A stretch of 35,497 nucleotides of DNA, from NCBI RefSeq assembly GCF_016790145.1, contig NZ_JAEUOI010000157.1, positions 1-35,497 of the forward strand. Reading direction: 5' to 3'. The notes below the pieces were generated by a model. The model saw nothing but the letters and a program-made list of their open reading frames with translations. It was not told the origin of the DNA and made no database searches. The DNA is from Propionivibrio sp. Lineage in GTDB: Bacteria; Pseudomonadota; Gammaproteobacteria; Burkholderiales; Rhodocyclaceae. The position numbers and the translations under genes were made by a program. The first letter of the stretch is position 1. The number at the start of each line of letters is the position of its first letter. Shown here piece by piece: positions 8,520 through 16,373 of this stretch.

Positions 8520-9182
8520 ATGAATACCAATCAAAGGCGCGTAGTTCTCAAGCAAATTGCCGCGAGTGCTCTGCTCGGCAGCTCCGGCATCGGCGGTCTG
8601 CTGCGCGATGCCCTGGCGAACGCGACGAAACCCGTCACTCCCGGCATGTACACGGTCAAGGGCATGGTCACCATCAACGGCAAACCGGCGGTACCCGGCA
8701 TGGCCATTGGCGCAGAGGACAGCATCATCACGGGAACCAACAGCGAAGCCATTTACGTTATCGGGCAGGATGCCTTCCTGCAACGGGCAAGCAGTACGGT
8801 GAGCTTTTCCGGAGCCAGCGCGGATGTAATGCGCGTGTTTAGCGGCAAGATCCTTTCGGTATTCGGAAAGGGCTCAAAAAAGCTGGAGACGGCGACGGCG
8901 ACGATCGGCATTCGCGGTACGGGCTGCTACATCGAATCCGAAGCCCGGCGGGTATACTTTTGTCTGTGCTACGGTGTCGCGGAAGTGATTCCCTTAGCCG
9001 ACACGAATCATGTTGAGATCATCGAAACAAGGTATCACGATCATCCGCTTTATATCCACGAATCGTCGAGGCCGATGATGGTTGATGCCCCGGTAATGAA
9101 CCACAGCGACCAGGAACTGAAATTACTTGAAAGCCTGGTCGGTCGCTGGCCGCCGTTCAGCCAGGACACCTATCGATATTAG
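8520..9182 (+). CDS. FecR-domain protein with a Tat-like signal
   Basis: The 220-residue protein has a FecR-like beta domain (about residues 45-140). The segment EDSIITGTNSEAIYVIG resembles the start of such domains and IGIRGTGCYIE resembles their end. The N-terminus reads NQRRVVLKQIAASALLG, which resembles a twin-arginine export signal (RR-x-x-LK followed by a hydrophobic stretch). It is therefore probably periplasmic. A cysteine cluster (YFCLCYG) follows the domain. An AAGGA ribosome-binding site lies 7 bases before the ATG. No sigma factor (FecI) or TonB receptor is next to it, so classic iron signalling is not supported. Its stop overlaps that of the convergent gspE-like gene. Confidence 0.7.
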   Translation: MNTNQRRVVLKQIAASALLGSSGIGGLLRDALANATKPVTPGMYTVKGMVTINGKPAVPGMAIGAEDSIITGTNSEAIYVIGQDAFLQRASSTVSFSGASADVMRVFSGKILSVFGKGSKKLETATATIGIRGTGCYIESEARRVYFCLCYGVAEVIPLADTNHVEIIETRYHDHPLYIHESSRPMMVDAPVMNHSDQELKLLESLVGRWPPFSQDTYRY

Positions 9183-10972
9183 ATGCGCTCGGAAGGTGGC
9201 GAGACCTTGAACACTTCGGCCAGCGTTGTCATCCCCGCCGCAATTTTCATCGCGCCGGAGATGCGCAAGGGTTTCATTCCTTCGCGATACGCCAGATCGC
9301 GGATCTTGGAAACATCGGCGTTATCGCTGATCGCCTGCTTCATGTCCGGCGACAGCATGAGGATCTCATAGACGCCGACACGTCCTCGATAGCCGGTCAT
9401 GCGGCATTCAAGACAGCCCACCGGATGATGGAACTGGGCCGGACGATTGGCCTTCCACGGGGCGACCAGACGGTCCCACATCGACTCATCCTCGGCGCTG
9501 GCCGGAATCGACTTCTTGCAACTGGGACACAGCACGCGCACCAGGCGCTGGGCCATGACGCCAAGTACCGTGGCGCTGATCAGATAGGACGGGACACCCA
9601 GATCGAGCATGCGCGTTACCGCCGCCGGGGAGTCATTGGTGTGCAGCGTGGATAGCACCAGGTGGCCGGTCAATGCCGCCTGGATAGTCACTTCGGCGGT
9701 CTCCAGATCGCGTATTTCGCCGACCATGATGATGTCCGGATCCTGCCGCATCAGCGCCCGCACGCCCTGGGCGAAATCCAGCTCGATGGCGTTCTGCACC
9801 TGCATCTGGTTGAACGCCGGCTCAACCATTTCGATCGGATCCTCGATGGTGCACACGTTGACGGCCGGCGTGGCCAACTGCTTGAGCGTCGAGTAGAGCG
9901 TTGTCGTTTTGCCCGAACCGGTGGGTCCAGTGACCAGAATAATGCCGTTGGGGCTTTCCGACATCAACTTCCAGCGCACCTGATCCTCCTCGGAAAAACC
10001 GAGATCGGTAAAGTTGCGGACCAGCACTTCGGGGTCGAAAATCCGCATCACCATTTTTTCGCCAAACGCCGTCGGCAAGGTCGATAGACGCAACTCGGCC
10101 TCCTGCCCGTCGGCCGTTCGCGTCTTGATGCGCCCATCCTGCGGACGACGTTTTTCAACCAGATCCATGCGGCCCAGAATCTTGATGCGGCTGACCATCG
10201 CGGCCATCACACTCATCGGAATCTGATAAACCTGATGCAGTACGCCGTCGATACGGAAACGCACGATACCAAGTTCGCGCCGTGGTTCGATGTGAATATC
10301 GCTGGCTCTCTGCTCGAAGGCATACTGCCAGAGCCAGTCGACGATATTGACGATATGCTGATCGTTGGCGTCGAACTGGCGATTGGTTCGCCCCAGTTCG
10401 ACCAGTTGCTCGAACGAAGAAAGTCCCGAGCTTTGCCCGCCCTGTTGCGACGCCTTCTTGACCGATCGCGCGAGGTTGTAGAACTCGACCAGAAAGCGAG
10501 CCACATCGACCGGGCTGGCTATCACCCGACGAATTTTCTTTTTGACAATCGGCTGGATCTCTTTTTCCCAGTCGCGCAGAAAAGGCTCGATTGTCGCAAA
10601 TACAACTTCCTGGGCAGTCACTTGTACCGGGAGAATGCCAAAGCGCGTTGCATAGGCGCTCGACATGACATCGGTCACTGCCGTGAAGTCGATTTTAAGC
10701 GGATCGATATGGTAATACTCGAGCCCGACCTTGCCCGCCAGCCATTCCCCGAGGTCATCCAGAGTCAGGGCGCGGTTTGGCGGCAGTAACGATTTCCACT
10801 TCTGGTCAGCGACGATGACCAGCGGATGTGCCGTTAAACGCTTCAGGCGAAACTCAGCAATCAGGGCGTCCGCTTCGGGTTTGGCGACGATACCGTCAGC
10901 CACCAGCAAACCGAGGACTTCCGCCACCGTCAGGCGGTGGTCAGGCGTGGTATTCGCCGTCTGATCGGACAT
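9179..10972 (-). CDS. GspE/PilB-type secretion or pilus assembly ATPase
   Basis: The 597-residue protein is a type II secretion/type IV pilus extension-type ATPase. It has an N-terminal GspE-N-like domain (residues 1-170). The ATPase core contains Walker A GPTGSGKTT (about residue 346), an Asp box TIEDPIE, the Walker B region DPDIIMVGEIRD and a His box TLHTNDSPAA. A four-cysteine zinc motif (CPSC, then CLEC) is typical of GspE and PilB. All catalytic motifs are intact. No pilin, GspF/PilC or GspD gene is nearby, so it is an orphan in this window. It cannot be assigned to GspE or PilB from context. Its stop overlaps the convergent FecR-like gene by four bases, so no terminator fits between them. 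Confidence 0.93.
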   Translation of the reverse strand: MSDQTANTTPDHRLTVAEVLGLLVADGIVAKPEADALIAEFRLKRLTAHPLVIVADQKWKSLLPPNRALTLDDLGEWLAGKVGLEYYHIDPLKIDFTAVTDVMSSAYATRFGILPVQVTAQEVVFATIEPFLRDWEKEIQPIVKKKIRRVIASPVDVARFLVEFYNLARSVKKASQQGGQSSGLSSFEQLVELGRTNRQFDANDQHIVNIVDWLWQYAFEQRASDIHIEPRRELGIVRFRIDGVLHQVYQIPMSVMAAMVSRIKILGRMDLVEKRRPQDGRIKTRTADGQEAELRLSTLPTAFGEKMVMRIFDPEVLVRNFTDLGFSEEDQVRWKLMSESPNGIILVTGPTGSGKTTTLYSTLKQLATPAVNVCTIEDPIEMVEPAFNQMQVQNAIELDFAQGVRALMRQDPDIIMVGEIRDLETAEVTIQAALTGHLVLSTLHTNDSPAAVTRMLDLGVPSYLISATVLGVMAQRLVRVLCPSCKKSIPASAEDESMWDRLVAPWKANRPAQFHHPVGCLECRMTGYRGRVGVYEILMLSPDMKQAISDNADVSKIRDLAYREGMKPLRISGAMKIAAGMTTLAEVFKVSPPSERI

Positions 10973-11001
10973 AGGGAAAATTCCAGTGAGGTGATGCGCA
11001 G

Positions 11002-11031
11002 ACTATACCCGACAAGCCACAGGGGGCTCAA
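11002..11031 (-). promoter_or_regulatory. Predicted sigma-70 promoter of the gspE/pilB-like gene
   Basis: Read on the minus strand, TTGAGC (11031-11026) and TATAGT (11007-11002) are 18 bases apart. The start point would lie about 25 bases before the ATG at 10972. A perfect TTGACA on the plus strand at 11037-11042 faces the opposite way. No good -10 was found for it, so divergent control of the cysteine-repeat gene is only possible. Confidence 0.45.
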
Positions 11032-11183
11032 TGTCATTGACACGTTCCCTTCAGTGAAAACCATGGTGAAGTTATGAAAAGCATTTCCAGGCGTTCTCTG
11101 TTTTGAAAGACTACAATCCTCTGTTGCTGACTAACTCCCGAATCACCGGGCAGCATTTTCCAGTCCTTGATGAGGAATACCCG

Positions 11184-11735
11184 ATGAAAACCACGATTTT
11201 TGCTGTTTCACTGAGCGCCGCGCTGATTGCCTGGCCGGCAATCGCACAGCAAGGCCCGGCCGGCGTTCCCGGCGCTTACGGACTCGCCGAATCAGTCGCC
11301 CCCACCCCGCCCGTAGCTCCCGCCATGCCGGCGCAACGAGCGAAACGCGGCCCGGCCGATTGCGTCAATGCCAGAGACGTAGAGCAGTGCAAGGCGCGCC
11401 AGGAGGCCCACAAGAAAGTGCTTGAGGCTTGCCAGGACAAATTTGGCGCTGAACGCAAGCAGTGCATGCACAAGCAGGCACAGGCTATTGACTGCACCCA
11501 GGCGCGCAACCCGCAGCACTGTGAAAGTCGCAAGCAGGCCTATGCGCAGTGCCAGAATCGGAATGACGCGCAGTTCAGCCCATGCGTGCAGCAGAAGATG
11601 CCGCCGCTCGATTGCAGCAAGTCGCCCGACCCGGTACGTTGCGAGCAACACCAGAAGGCACGCCTCTTATGCCAGGACAAGGCAGGACCAGAGCACCGCC
11701 AGTGCCTGCGCGACAATCTGACGGCGAAGAAATAA
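11184..11735 (+). CDS. Secreted protein with three four-cysteine repeats
   Basis: Not a family I can name. The 183-residue product starts with a clear signal peptide (cleavage likely after residue 21, AIA). A proline/alanine-rich linker follows, then three homologous units. Their cysteines are at 60, 69, 83, 94; 104, 113, 123, 134; and 144, 153, 163, 174. The spacing is C-x8-C-x9-C-x10-C, with x13 in the middle of the first unit. Each unit begins Asp-Cys, and the third cysteine is followed by Gln. Twelve cysteines in a periplasmic or secreted protein suggest six disulfides or metal binding. The start ATG at 11184 has a GAGGA ribosome-binding site; an upstream in-frame start lacks support. Its stop directly abuts the convergent glycosylase gene. 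Confidence 0.75.
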   Translation: MKTTIFAVSLSAALIAWPAIAQQGPAGVPGAYGLAESVAPTPPVAPAMPAQRAKRGPADCVNARDVEQCKARQEAHKKVLEACQDKFGAERKQCMHKQAQAIDCTQARNPQHCESRKQAYAQCQNRNDAQFSPCVQQKMPPLDCSKSPDPVRCEQHQKARLLCQDKAGPEHRQCLRDNLTAKK

Positions 11736-12242
11736 TCAGCGCCCTGCGGGATTACTCAAGCCGGCCTCACGCCACAGTTCGACCTTGCGCTCAAAAGACA
11801 GCGTGAATGCCGGGCTGCTCGAAGGCAGGATGCGAGTGTCGTAGCCCTGTTCGCGAAACCAGCGCTCGAATTTGCCGGAAGTCTTGCCGTTGAAACAAAC
11901 GCGCCGCAAGCAAGGCGCGCTGGTTTCGAGCCGTGTAAAATCGTTTGGGTCGGCGGCCTTGATTGCCGAATCAAGTGCCCCCTGGCGCGTGCAGCGGTGA
12001 AAGACATCCCAGATGCCGATCCGATGGCTGAGCAGAGCGCGCTGTTTTTCGGCGTAATCGAGATCCGCCAGAGGCAGGCTGAGCAGCGCGCCAAGCAGGC
12101 GCCAGAACTGGTTCTGCCGGTGCGCGTAGTACTGCCGGGCGGCGAGTGAGGCGGGCGAAGGAAAGCTGCCGAGTATCAGCGTTTCGACACGCGCATCAAG
12201 AATGGGCGGCAGGCCGACAAGAAGCCCTGCATCAGGGCTCAT
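11736..12242 (-). CDS. DNA-deoxyinosine (hypoxanthine) glycosylase
   Basis: The 168-residue protein belongs to the uracil-DNA glycosylase superfamily, in the hypoxanthine-DNA glycosylase branch (family 6). This branch excises deamination products such as deoxyinosine. Support comes from LILGSFPSPASL near the N-terminus, then RQYYAHRQNQFWRLLG, a signature of the branch. IGIWDVFHRCTRQGALDSAI and the C-terminal LPSSSPAF follow. The ATG at 12242 is chosen; a TTG two codons earlier is less likely. The gene is encoded convergently with the cysteine-repeat gene with no gap between the stops. Together with nth it is one of two base-excision repair genes in the window, but they are not linked in an operon. 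Confidence 0.85.
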   Translation of the reverse strand: MSPDAGLLVGLPPILDARVETLILGSFPSPASLAARQYYAHRQNQFWRLLGALLSLPLADLDYAEKQRALLSHRIGIWDVFHRCTRQGALDSAIKAADPNDFTRLETSAPCLRRVCFNGKTSGKFERWFREQGYDTRILPSSSPAFTLSFERKVELWREAGLSNPAGR

Positions 12243-12272
12243 CAGCAATACCCAATTCGTATAGCCGCTTCA

Positions 12273-12360
12273 GACGCAGTGGCGCAGAGGGCGCCGGGAA
12301 ATGCAAAATCGCCAACATGTCGATTTCCTGTCTCTGCTTTATCTGCCCTCTGCGATAAAG
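12273..12360 (-). repeat. Imperfect palindrome between htpG and the glycosylase gene
   Basis: GACGCAGTGGCGCAGAGGGC (12273-12292) is mirrored by GCCCTCTGCGATAAAG (12345-12360), with a loosely paired centre. Same 'cgcagagg' vocabulary as the element at 3564-3668. It lies immediately downstream of htpG and upstream of the glycosylase gene on the minus strand. It may form a barrier or processing structure between them. Confidence 0.45.
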
Positions 12361-12372
12361 GCCTTGTACTCG

Positions 12373-14295
12373 CTACCTGGCTGACAAGGCCAGCATCAGA
12401 TCGTTGATGCGCTTGACGAATCCCGCCGGATCGTCGAGCGTGCCGCCTTCGGCCAGTGTTGCCTGTTCAAGCAGCAGGTTGGCCCAGTCGTCGAATCGCG
12501 ACTCCTCGTACTTCAGCCGCTGTACCGCCGGGTGTTTCGGGTTGATTTCCAGTATGGGCTTGCTTTCTGGCGCCTTCTGCCCGGCGGCTTTGAGGATGCG
12601 CGCCAGATTGCCACCGAGGTCATGCTCGTCGGCAACCAGACACGAAGGCGAATCGGTCAGTCGATGCGTCACGCGCACTTCTTTTACCTTATCGCCGAGC
12701 GTCGCCTTGATCTTCTCGAGCAAATCCTTGTACTCGTCGGCGGCCTTGGTGGTCTCTTCCTTCTCGGACGCGTCTTCCAGTTTGCCCAGATCGAGACCGC
12801 CCTTGGCGACCGACTGCAAGGGCTTGCCGCCAAATTCTGTCAGGTTGCCGGTGACCCATTCATCGACACGATCTGAAAGCAGCAGCACTTCGATGCCCTT
12901 CTTGCGGAAGATTTCGAGATGTGGACTGTTCTTCGCTGCCGTAAACGTTTCGGCGGTCACGTAGTAAATTTTCTCCTGCCCCTCTTTCATGCGTGAAACG
13001 TAATTGTCCAGCGAGACCACTTCTTCCGCAGTATCGAGGTGGGTCGAGGCGAAACGCAGCAACTTTGCGATGCGCTCCTTGTTGGCGAAGTCTTCGCCGG
13101 TGCCTTCCTTGAGTACACGACCGAATTCCTTCCAGAATATCGCGTACTTTTCCTTCTCTGCGGCATCTTCGGAGTCGGCCAGGCCTTCAAGCAGACCGAG
13201 AATCTTTTTTACACAGCCGCCCCGGATCGTCTCGATGTCGCGCGATTCCTGAAGGATTTCACGGGAAACGTTGAGCGGAAGGTTATTGGAATCGACGATG
13301 CCGCGCACGAAGCGCATGTAAACCGGCATCAGTTGCTCGGCGTCGTCCATGATGAAGACGCGGCGCACATAGAGTTTGATGCCGTGGCGAGCGCCGCGAT
13401 CGAGCATGTCGAACGGAGCTTTCGACGGAATGTAAAGTAACTGGGTGAATTCCTGCTTGCCCTCGACTTTGGCATGCACATAGGCCAGCGGGTCTTCGAA
13501 ATCGTGCGCGACGTGTTTGTAGAACGCCTTGTATTGCTCGTCGGAAATTTCGGACTTGGGGCGTGCCCACAAGGCCGAGGCCTGATTGACGGTTTCGTCT
13601 TCCTCGGTGGTGATCTGCTCGCCCTTTTCCTGGTTCCATTCCTCCTTCTTCATCAGGATTGGCAGCGTGATGTGATCGGAGTATTTGCGTACCGTCTGGC
13701 GCAGCTTCCAGCCGGAGAGGAATTCATCCTCGCCTTCGCGCAGATGCAGGGTCACCTCGGTACCGCGCTCGGCCTTTTCGATCATCTCGACCGTGAACTC
13801 GCCCTCGCCGGCTGATTCCCATTTGACGGCCTGACTGGCTTCGAGGCCGGCGCGTCGGGAGATCACGGTGACCTTGTCGGCAACGATGTAGGAGGAATAA
13901 AAACCGACGCCGAACTGGCCGATCAGGTGCGCATCCCTGGCCTGATCGCCGGTCAGCGCCGAGAAGAATTCGCGTGTGCCAGACTTGGCGATGGTGCCGA
14001 GGTGCTCGACCGCCTCGTCACGTGAGAGGCCGATACCGTTGTCGGCGATGGTCAGTGTGCGTGCAGCCTTGTCAAAGGACAGACGGATTTTAAGCTCCGC
14101 GTTGTTGCCGGATTCATCGCCATACAGCGCCGTGTTGTTCAGCGCTTCGAAACGCAGCCGGTCGCAGGCATCGGAAGCATTGGAGATGAGTTCGCGCAGG
14201 AAGATTTCCTTGTTGCTGTAAAGCGAGTGGATCATCAGATTGAGTAGCTGTTTGACTTCGGCCTGAAAGCCGAGCGTTTCCTTGTTGGCGCCCAT
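12373..14295 (-). CDS. htpG: Molecular chaperone HtpG (Hsp90)
   Basis: HtpG is the bacterial Hsp90, an ATP-dependent dimeric chaperone of the cytoplasm. The 640-residue protein begins [20 protein letters not shown]. It contains the GHKL ATP site: [15 protein letters not shown], then [23 protein letters not shown] and [15 protein letters not shown]. The middle domain is present, with [15 protein letters not shown]. The length is normal. The start at 14295 matches the family and has a GGAG ribosome-binding site. An open frame reaching further upstream to 14400 is not coding. A near-consensus sigma-32 promoter lies about 120 bases upstream, consistent with heat-shock control. Confidence 0.98.
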   Translation of the reverse strand: MGANKETLGFQAEVKQLLNLMIHSLYSNKEIFLRELISNASDACDRLRFEALNNTALYGDESGNNAELKIRLSFDKAARTLTIADNGIGLSRDEAVEHLGTIAKSGTREFFSALTGDQARDAHLIGQFGVGFYSSYIVADKVTVISRRAGLEASQAVKWESAGEGEFTVEMIEKAERGTEVTLHLREGEDEFLSGWKLRQTVRKYSDHITLPILMKKEEWNQEKGEQITTEEDETVNQASALWARPKSEISDEQYKAFYKHVAHDFEDPLAYVHAKVEGKQEFTQLLYIPSKAPFDMLDRGARHGIKLYVRRVFIMDDAEQLMPVYMRFVRGIVDSNNLPLNVSREILQESRDIETIRGGCVKKILGLLEGLADSEDAAEKEKYAIFWKEFGRVLKEGTGEDFANKERIAKLLRFASTHLDTAEEVVSLDNYVSRMKEGQEKIYYVTAETFTAAKNSPHLEIFRKKGIEVLLLSDRVDEWVTGNLTEFGGKPLQSVAKGGLDLGKLEDASEKEETTKAADEYKDLLEKIKATLGDKVKEVRVTHRLTDSPSCLVADEHDLGGNLARILKAAGQKAPESKPILEINPKHPAVQRLKYEESRFDDWANLLLEQATLAEGGTLDDPAGFVKRINDLMLALSAR

Positions 14296-14416
14296 TGAAA
14301 ACTCCGAAAAAAGTTGGTCTGAACTCAATGAAACCGCAGGTTCAGTGAAGAGTAAGTTGCGCGTTCTATCGCAACTGAAAGGCCGAAAGCGCATGCGCAC
14401 CCGGCGTCGGGGGCGT

Positions 14417-14444
14417 AGATTGGGGCAAGCCGGTTAATTTCAAG
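14417..14444 (-). promoter_or_regulatory. Predicted sigma-32 heat-shock promoter of htpG
   Basis: On the minus strand CTTGAA (14444-14439) is followed after 13 bases by CCCCAATCT (14425-14417). This closely matches the RpoH consensus CTTGAA-N13/14-CCCCATnT. It lies between greB and htpG, about 120 bases before the htpG ATG, and htpG is a known RpoH regulon member in other proteobacteria. Assignment is by motif and context. Confidence 0.75.
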
Positions 14445-14483
14445 TCCTGCCAGAAGGGTGAAACTGACATGGCAAGTCAACGC

Positions 14484-15047
14484 TCATGGTTCGCTGCTCC
14501 GATAGTCTATTTCCAGCACCTCGACCTCACGCCAGCCGGCCGGACTCTGAAAACGCACCCTGTCGCCTTCCCGCGCCTTTAGCAGTGCTCGCGCCAGTGG
14601 CGACACCCAACTGATACGTCCGTGCTTGAAGTCGGTCTCGTCAACACCGACAATCTGATACCGCTGTTCAATTCCCTGTTCATCTAGCAGGGTGACTGTC
14701 GCACCGAAAAAAACCTGATCCGCATTGACCTGGCGCGCCGGATCGACGACCTCCGACAGGTCGAGCCGCCGGGTGAGAAATCGGATGCGCCGGTCGATCT
14801 CGCGCAAGCGCCGCTTGCCGTAAATGTAATCACCGTTCTCCGATCGATCTCCATTGGACGCCGCCCAATGCACAACCTCGACCACATGCGGACGCTCGTT
14901 TCGCAGCAGGTGATCAAGTTCTTCCTTGATCCGCGCATACCCTCCCGGCGTGATGTAGTTGCGGGTTCCCTGAGGAAGCTTCAGCGACAGCTCAAGTTCT
15001 TCCTCATCCTCATCGCCGTCAGTTTCTCTGGTAAACGCCTTACTCAT
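14484..15047 (-). CDS. greB: Transcription elongation factor GreB
   Basis: GreB enters the RNA polymerase secondary channel and stimulates cleavage of backtracked RNA. The 187-residue protein has an acidic N-terminal extension (DGDEDEEELELS). The coiled-coil domain starts at NYITPGGYARIKEELDHLL, followed by the tip motif GDRSENGDYIYGKRRLREIDRRI, whose pattern is typical of GreB as opposed to GreA. The FKBP-like C-terminal domain contains ISWVSPLARALLKAREGD. The acidic tip residues (D and E of GDRSENGDY) are present. The N-terminal acidic extension is longer than in E. coli GreB. It is transcribed towards htpG, but htpG has its own promoter. Confidence 0.96.
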   Translation of the reverse strand: MSKAFTRETDGDEDEEELELSLKLPQGTRNYITPGGYARIKEELDHLLRNERPHVVEVVHWAASNGDRSENGDYIYGKRRLREIDRRIRFLTRRLDLSEVVDPARQVNADQVFFGATVTLLDEQGIEQRYQIVGVDETDFKHGRISWVSPLARALLKAREGDRVRFQSPAGWREVEVLEIDYRSSEP

Positions 15048-15064
15048 GAATTAACGCCGGCAAA

Positions 15065-15108
15065 TTCAATAGAAACGGCGCAGGCCGATCAGCCTGCGCC
15101 GTATTGAA
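15065..15108 (-). terminator. Strong GC-rich hairpin, likely intrinsic terminator
   Basis: ACGGCGCAGGC (15075-15085) and GCCTGCGCCGT (15092-15102) form a perfect 11-base stem with a six-base loop. On the minus strand it is followed by TTTCTATTG. An outer TTCAAT/ATTGAA pairing extends the stem. It lies just downstream of the small unknown minus-strand gene and upstream of greB, so it separates these two transcription units. The T-run is imperfect. Confidence 0.65.
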
Positions 15109-15121
15109 AAGCATCGATAAA

Positions 15122-15442
15122 TCAGTAACCGATATTGAAGGTCTCAACATCAACGCGGATGGTATCGCGCCCCAGCGCCAAGGCTGTGTAACGAGCGAAT
15201 TGAGTTGCCCACGTCTTGCCATCGATGAATCGCTGTTCGCCGCCATATCGGGCAATGTTCAGTATCTTGTCGATAATCAGCACCTTGCCCATCGGGTTAC
15301 TGGGCTCGCAACGCATCTCGGCGAACTCCTTGTCAAACCAGCGACGAGCCTCCTCCGGGGAGCTTTCAGCCAGTTCGGCCTGTGAAAACTTGTATTGGTA
15401 TTGTTTATCCTTACCAAACGAAACGGTCACGTGATAAAGCAT
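15122..15442 (-). CDS. Hypothetical protein, 106 residues
   Basis: I do not recognise this family. The product starts MLYHVTVSFGKDKQYQYKF and is soluble and charged, with no signal peptide or membrane segment. Its central part, SSPEEARRWFDKEFAEM, is helical. IRVDVETFNIGY at the end suggests a small alpha/beta fold. The start at 15442 is chosen because the upstream extension (to 15517) has poor codon character and the ATG begins a natural beta strand. It is followed by a strong hairpin terminator, which supports a real monocistronic gene. No functional neighbour is apparent. Confidence 0.6.
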   Translation of the reverse strand: MLYHVTVSFGKDKQYQYKFSQAELAESSPEEARRWFDKEFAEMRCEPSNPMGKVLIIDKILNIARYGGEQRFIDGKTWATQFARYTALALGRDTIRVDVETFNIGY

Positions 15443-15601
15443 TTGCTTCCTCCAACCTTTGCCAGCGATTACACTCTGATCCCGTATTCTATTCGCAAAA
15501 ACCCCAAAATGCCGCAAGTCTCAAATGCACAGACTGAATATATTGCCTGAATACACGTTTGTGTTCCTTGAGCATGTTTATCGCTGCCATTGGCCGGTAC
15601 T

Positions 15602-15627
15602 CGAAGCGGCCACACGGGGCCGCTTCG
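15602..15627. repeat. Perfect ten-base-stem hairpin
   Basis: CGAAGCGGCC (15602-15611) and GGCCGCTTCG (15618-15627) flank a six-base loop ACACGG. There is no T-run on either side, so it is not a standard terminator. It could be a structural part of a small RNA or a single copy of a REP-like element. The word ACTCGAAGCGGCC just before and into it also occurs at the end of pyrD, which is probably chance. Confidence 0.5.
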
Positions 15628-16017
15628 GCTCTTATCGTTCTTCACCTGGAATTCTCGGGCACAAGTTTGATCTTCCTCACTGCTCCACCGGCTGCCATGA
15701 AGACCATTTTCACTCCCTCGTTGTTTTTTCCCGAAGGTACGCCTAACATAGCTCCTGATACGTCCCGACTTGTGCTGGTCACCCTGGCTGGTCTGATTGC
15801 CATACGGTAACGTGGCGTGTTGTTGTGGACTGTGTTTCCTGGCCTGAGCGCCGGTCGGGATTACAGGCTCTGGTCGATTGCCTGGCGAGTTGGGTCTAGA
15901 GAAAACGCATTATCAGTAGAGGCCGACCTTCAGGTTGTCCTGTTACGAGAGAAGTGGAAGTCAAGCGCAATTTTTCGCAAATTTCCAGTGATAATCGGTC
16001 GTTTTACTGGAAGACTG

Positions 16018-16045
16018 CGGGAAGTAAAGCATCTTCCCGTTTTTT
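16018..16045 (+). terminator. Intrinsic terminator without an identified upstream gene
   Basis: CGGGAAG (16018-16024), loop TAAAGCAT, CTTCCCG (16033-16039), then six T. This is a classic plus-strand Rho-independent terminator. The nearest upstream plus-strand gene is more than 4 kb away and all genes in between are on the minus strand. It probably ends an uncharacterised transcript starting between 15540 and 15950. Confidence 0.8.
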
Positions 16046-16112
16046 GCAGCCGATCCGGTCAAACCAGACAGACCCCTGAGTGTTAGTTGAATACCAATCT
16101 ACGGATATCTGA

Positions 16113-16331
16113 ATGATGCTGAGCGAAGAAGAAACCGGCAATGCACGCGCCACCTTGAATGAACTTCATGTGGAACACCGCGACCTTAATCTGATCATTG
16201 ATCACCTGGTGAGTACACCATTGCCCGAGCAGGATCAGTTACTGATCCATCGACTCAAGAAGCGAAAACTACTGCTCAAGGACAAAATCTACCAGCTTGA
16301 GCGTTCGCTGGTACCCGATATTCCGGCCTGA
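16113..16331 (+). CDS. DUF465 (YdcH-like) small protein
   Basis: The 72-residue product matches DUF465, small helical proteins of unknown role. LHVEHRDLNLIIDHL is followed by LIHRLKKRKLLLKDKIYQLERS, the family's characteristic basic helix and coiled-coil end. Two consecutive ATG codons begin the frame; either could be used. It stands alone between a terminator upstream and the convergent EamA gene downstream (42-base gap). No function is claimed. Confidence 0.85.
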   Translation: MMLSEEETGNARATLNELHVEHRDLNLIIDHLVSTPLPEQDQLLIHRLKKRKLLLKDKIYQLERSLVPDIPA

Positions 16332-16373
16332 CCAACGAGCGGCGGCGCATCGGGTAAGGACCGGGTAAGTATT

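Larger units (their letters stand above)
15443..16112. other. 670-base region without a recognisable protein gene
   Basis: Two short plus-strand open frames here (15525-15810 and 15817-16086) have no family similarity that I can see, lack ribosome-binding sites, and the second runs through a terminator. The region holds a perfect ten-base-stem hairpin at 15602-15627 and a strong plus-strand terminator at 16018-16045. This suggests an unannotated plus-strand transcript, possibly a small RNA or a decayed gene. The leader and promoter of the 15442 minus-strand gene must also lie at its left edge. Confidence 0.5.
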
